6,189 bases of DNA from contig CANJJY010000282.1 of NCBI GenBank assembly GCA_947474445.1, positions 1 to 6,189 of the forward strand, written 5' to 3'. The translations under genes and the position numbers were made by a program. Under the pieces are notes generated by a model, which saw only the letters and a list, made by a program, of their open reading frames with translations, did no database searches and was not told the DNA's origin. The DNA comes from Oligoflexaceae bacterium. GTDB taxonomy: Bacteria > Bdellovibrionota_B > Oligoflexia > Oligoflexales > Oligoflexaceae. Below are positions 5,884 through 6,189 of this stretch, one piece after another. The first letter of the stretch is position 1; the number at the start of each line of letters is the position of its first letter.

Positions 5884-6189
5884 TCAAAGAACTTTACACG
5901 AACGATTATTTTCCCAGCCCCAGCTGTCGCCGTCTGGATCGACTGCAGAGCTGCTACAAACCGGAAATTCCTTCCCATCGATCATCACGCTCGTAACCGG
6001 GCTCGCGCCAGCAGACTCGTAATTGTCGAGGTTAGGAGCATTATGATTGTTTAATTTTCGGCACTGAAGAGGACGATAATTATTGTTGAAGCAATAGATG
6101 CCGAGATCCTGCTTCTTGTAATCAAAACTACCTGGCTCAGCAACGTAAATATCCTCGTCACCAATTTTGTAAACATTACCATTGTGGCA
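5884..6189 (-). CDS. C-terminal part of a probably secreted cysteine-rich protein with a CBM10-like terminal module (5' end outside window)
   Basis: A minus-strand frame enters from the right edge and runs 101 codons to a TGA at 5886-5884, followed 23 nt later by a correctly oriented terminator. No start is in the window apart from an internal Met at fragment residue 69, so the N-terminus is missing. Fragment residues 75-98 contain FPVCSSS, then DPDGDSWGWENNRSC (84-98). This resembles the YPLC...GWGWENNQSC half of CBM10 carbohydrate-binding modules and the DPDGDGWGWENN C-terminal modules of secreted polysaccharide-acting enzymes. Cysteines at 1, 33, 43, 78 and 98 suggest disulphides and export. 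The region before it (1-65, including YCFNNNYRPLQC) is Asn/Tyr-rich and I do not recognise it. G+C is about 45% by hand count, visibly below tex. The enzymatic domain, if any, lies beyond the edge. Confidence 0.78.
   Translation of the reverse strand, partial: CHNGNVYKIGDEDIYVAEPGSFDYKKQDLGIYCFNNNYRPLQCRKLNNHNAPNLDNYESAGASPVTSVMIDGKEFPVCSSSAVDPDGDSWGWENNRSCKVL

Overview
The window is bacterial. Most of it is one compact, same-strand gene cluster of housekeeping and metabolic genes, followed by a tRNA gene. At the right edge is the 3' end of a gene on the opposite strand. Codon use favours GAA, GTC and ATC. The proteins look proteobacterial-like, and from memory the Ndk resembles myxobacterial and deltaproteobacterial forms. 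The tRNA lacks an encoded CCA, which argues against enteric Gammaproteobacteria. A member of Myxococcota, Bdellovibrionota/Oligoflexia or a related group would fit, but this is a weak inference.

Layout. Positions 1-176 are mostly non-coding. They hold a possible start of a divergent minus-strand gene (1-84, weak) and a probable promoter for the cluster. Positions 177-5496 carry five plus-strand genes: ndk (nucleoside diphosphate kinase), tex (S1-domain RNA-binding/transcription accessory protein), mtnP (methylthioadenosine phosphorylase), a YbgC-type hotdog acyl-CoA thioesterase, and hpd (4-hydroxyphenylpyruvate dioxygenase). The gaps between them are 24, 6, -14 and 15 nt, so they are probably co-transcribed. 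A rho-independent terminator at 5534-5562 closes the cluster. A tRNA-Ser(CGA) lies at 5610-5696 and is immediately followed by a perfect 10-bp inverted repeat and a G-poor, A/C-rich stretch. A minus-strand terminator (5829-5860) and the last 101 codons of a minus-strand gene (5884-6189) fill the right end. Those codons end in a WGWENNRSC motif typical of CBM10-like modules of secreted proteins.

How the genes fit together. Ndk balances NTP pools and Tex acts on RNA/transcription. MtnP salvages the methylthioadenosine left by polyamine synthesis. The thioesterase hydrolyses an unidentified acyl-CoA. Hpd makes homogentisate from the keto acid of tyrosine. They do not form one recognised pathway. 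A link between methionine salvage and hpd through tyrosine-dependent transamination is possible but speculative.

I did not find a convincing novel system. The points most worth a second look are the uncertain ndk start, the TTG start and overlap of the thioesterase gene, the truncated CBM10-like gene with its strand-specific terminator, and the unusual sequence just downstream of the tRNA.
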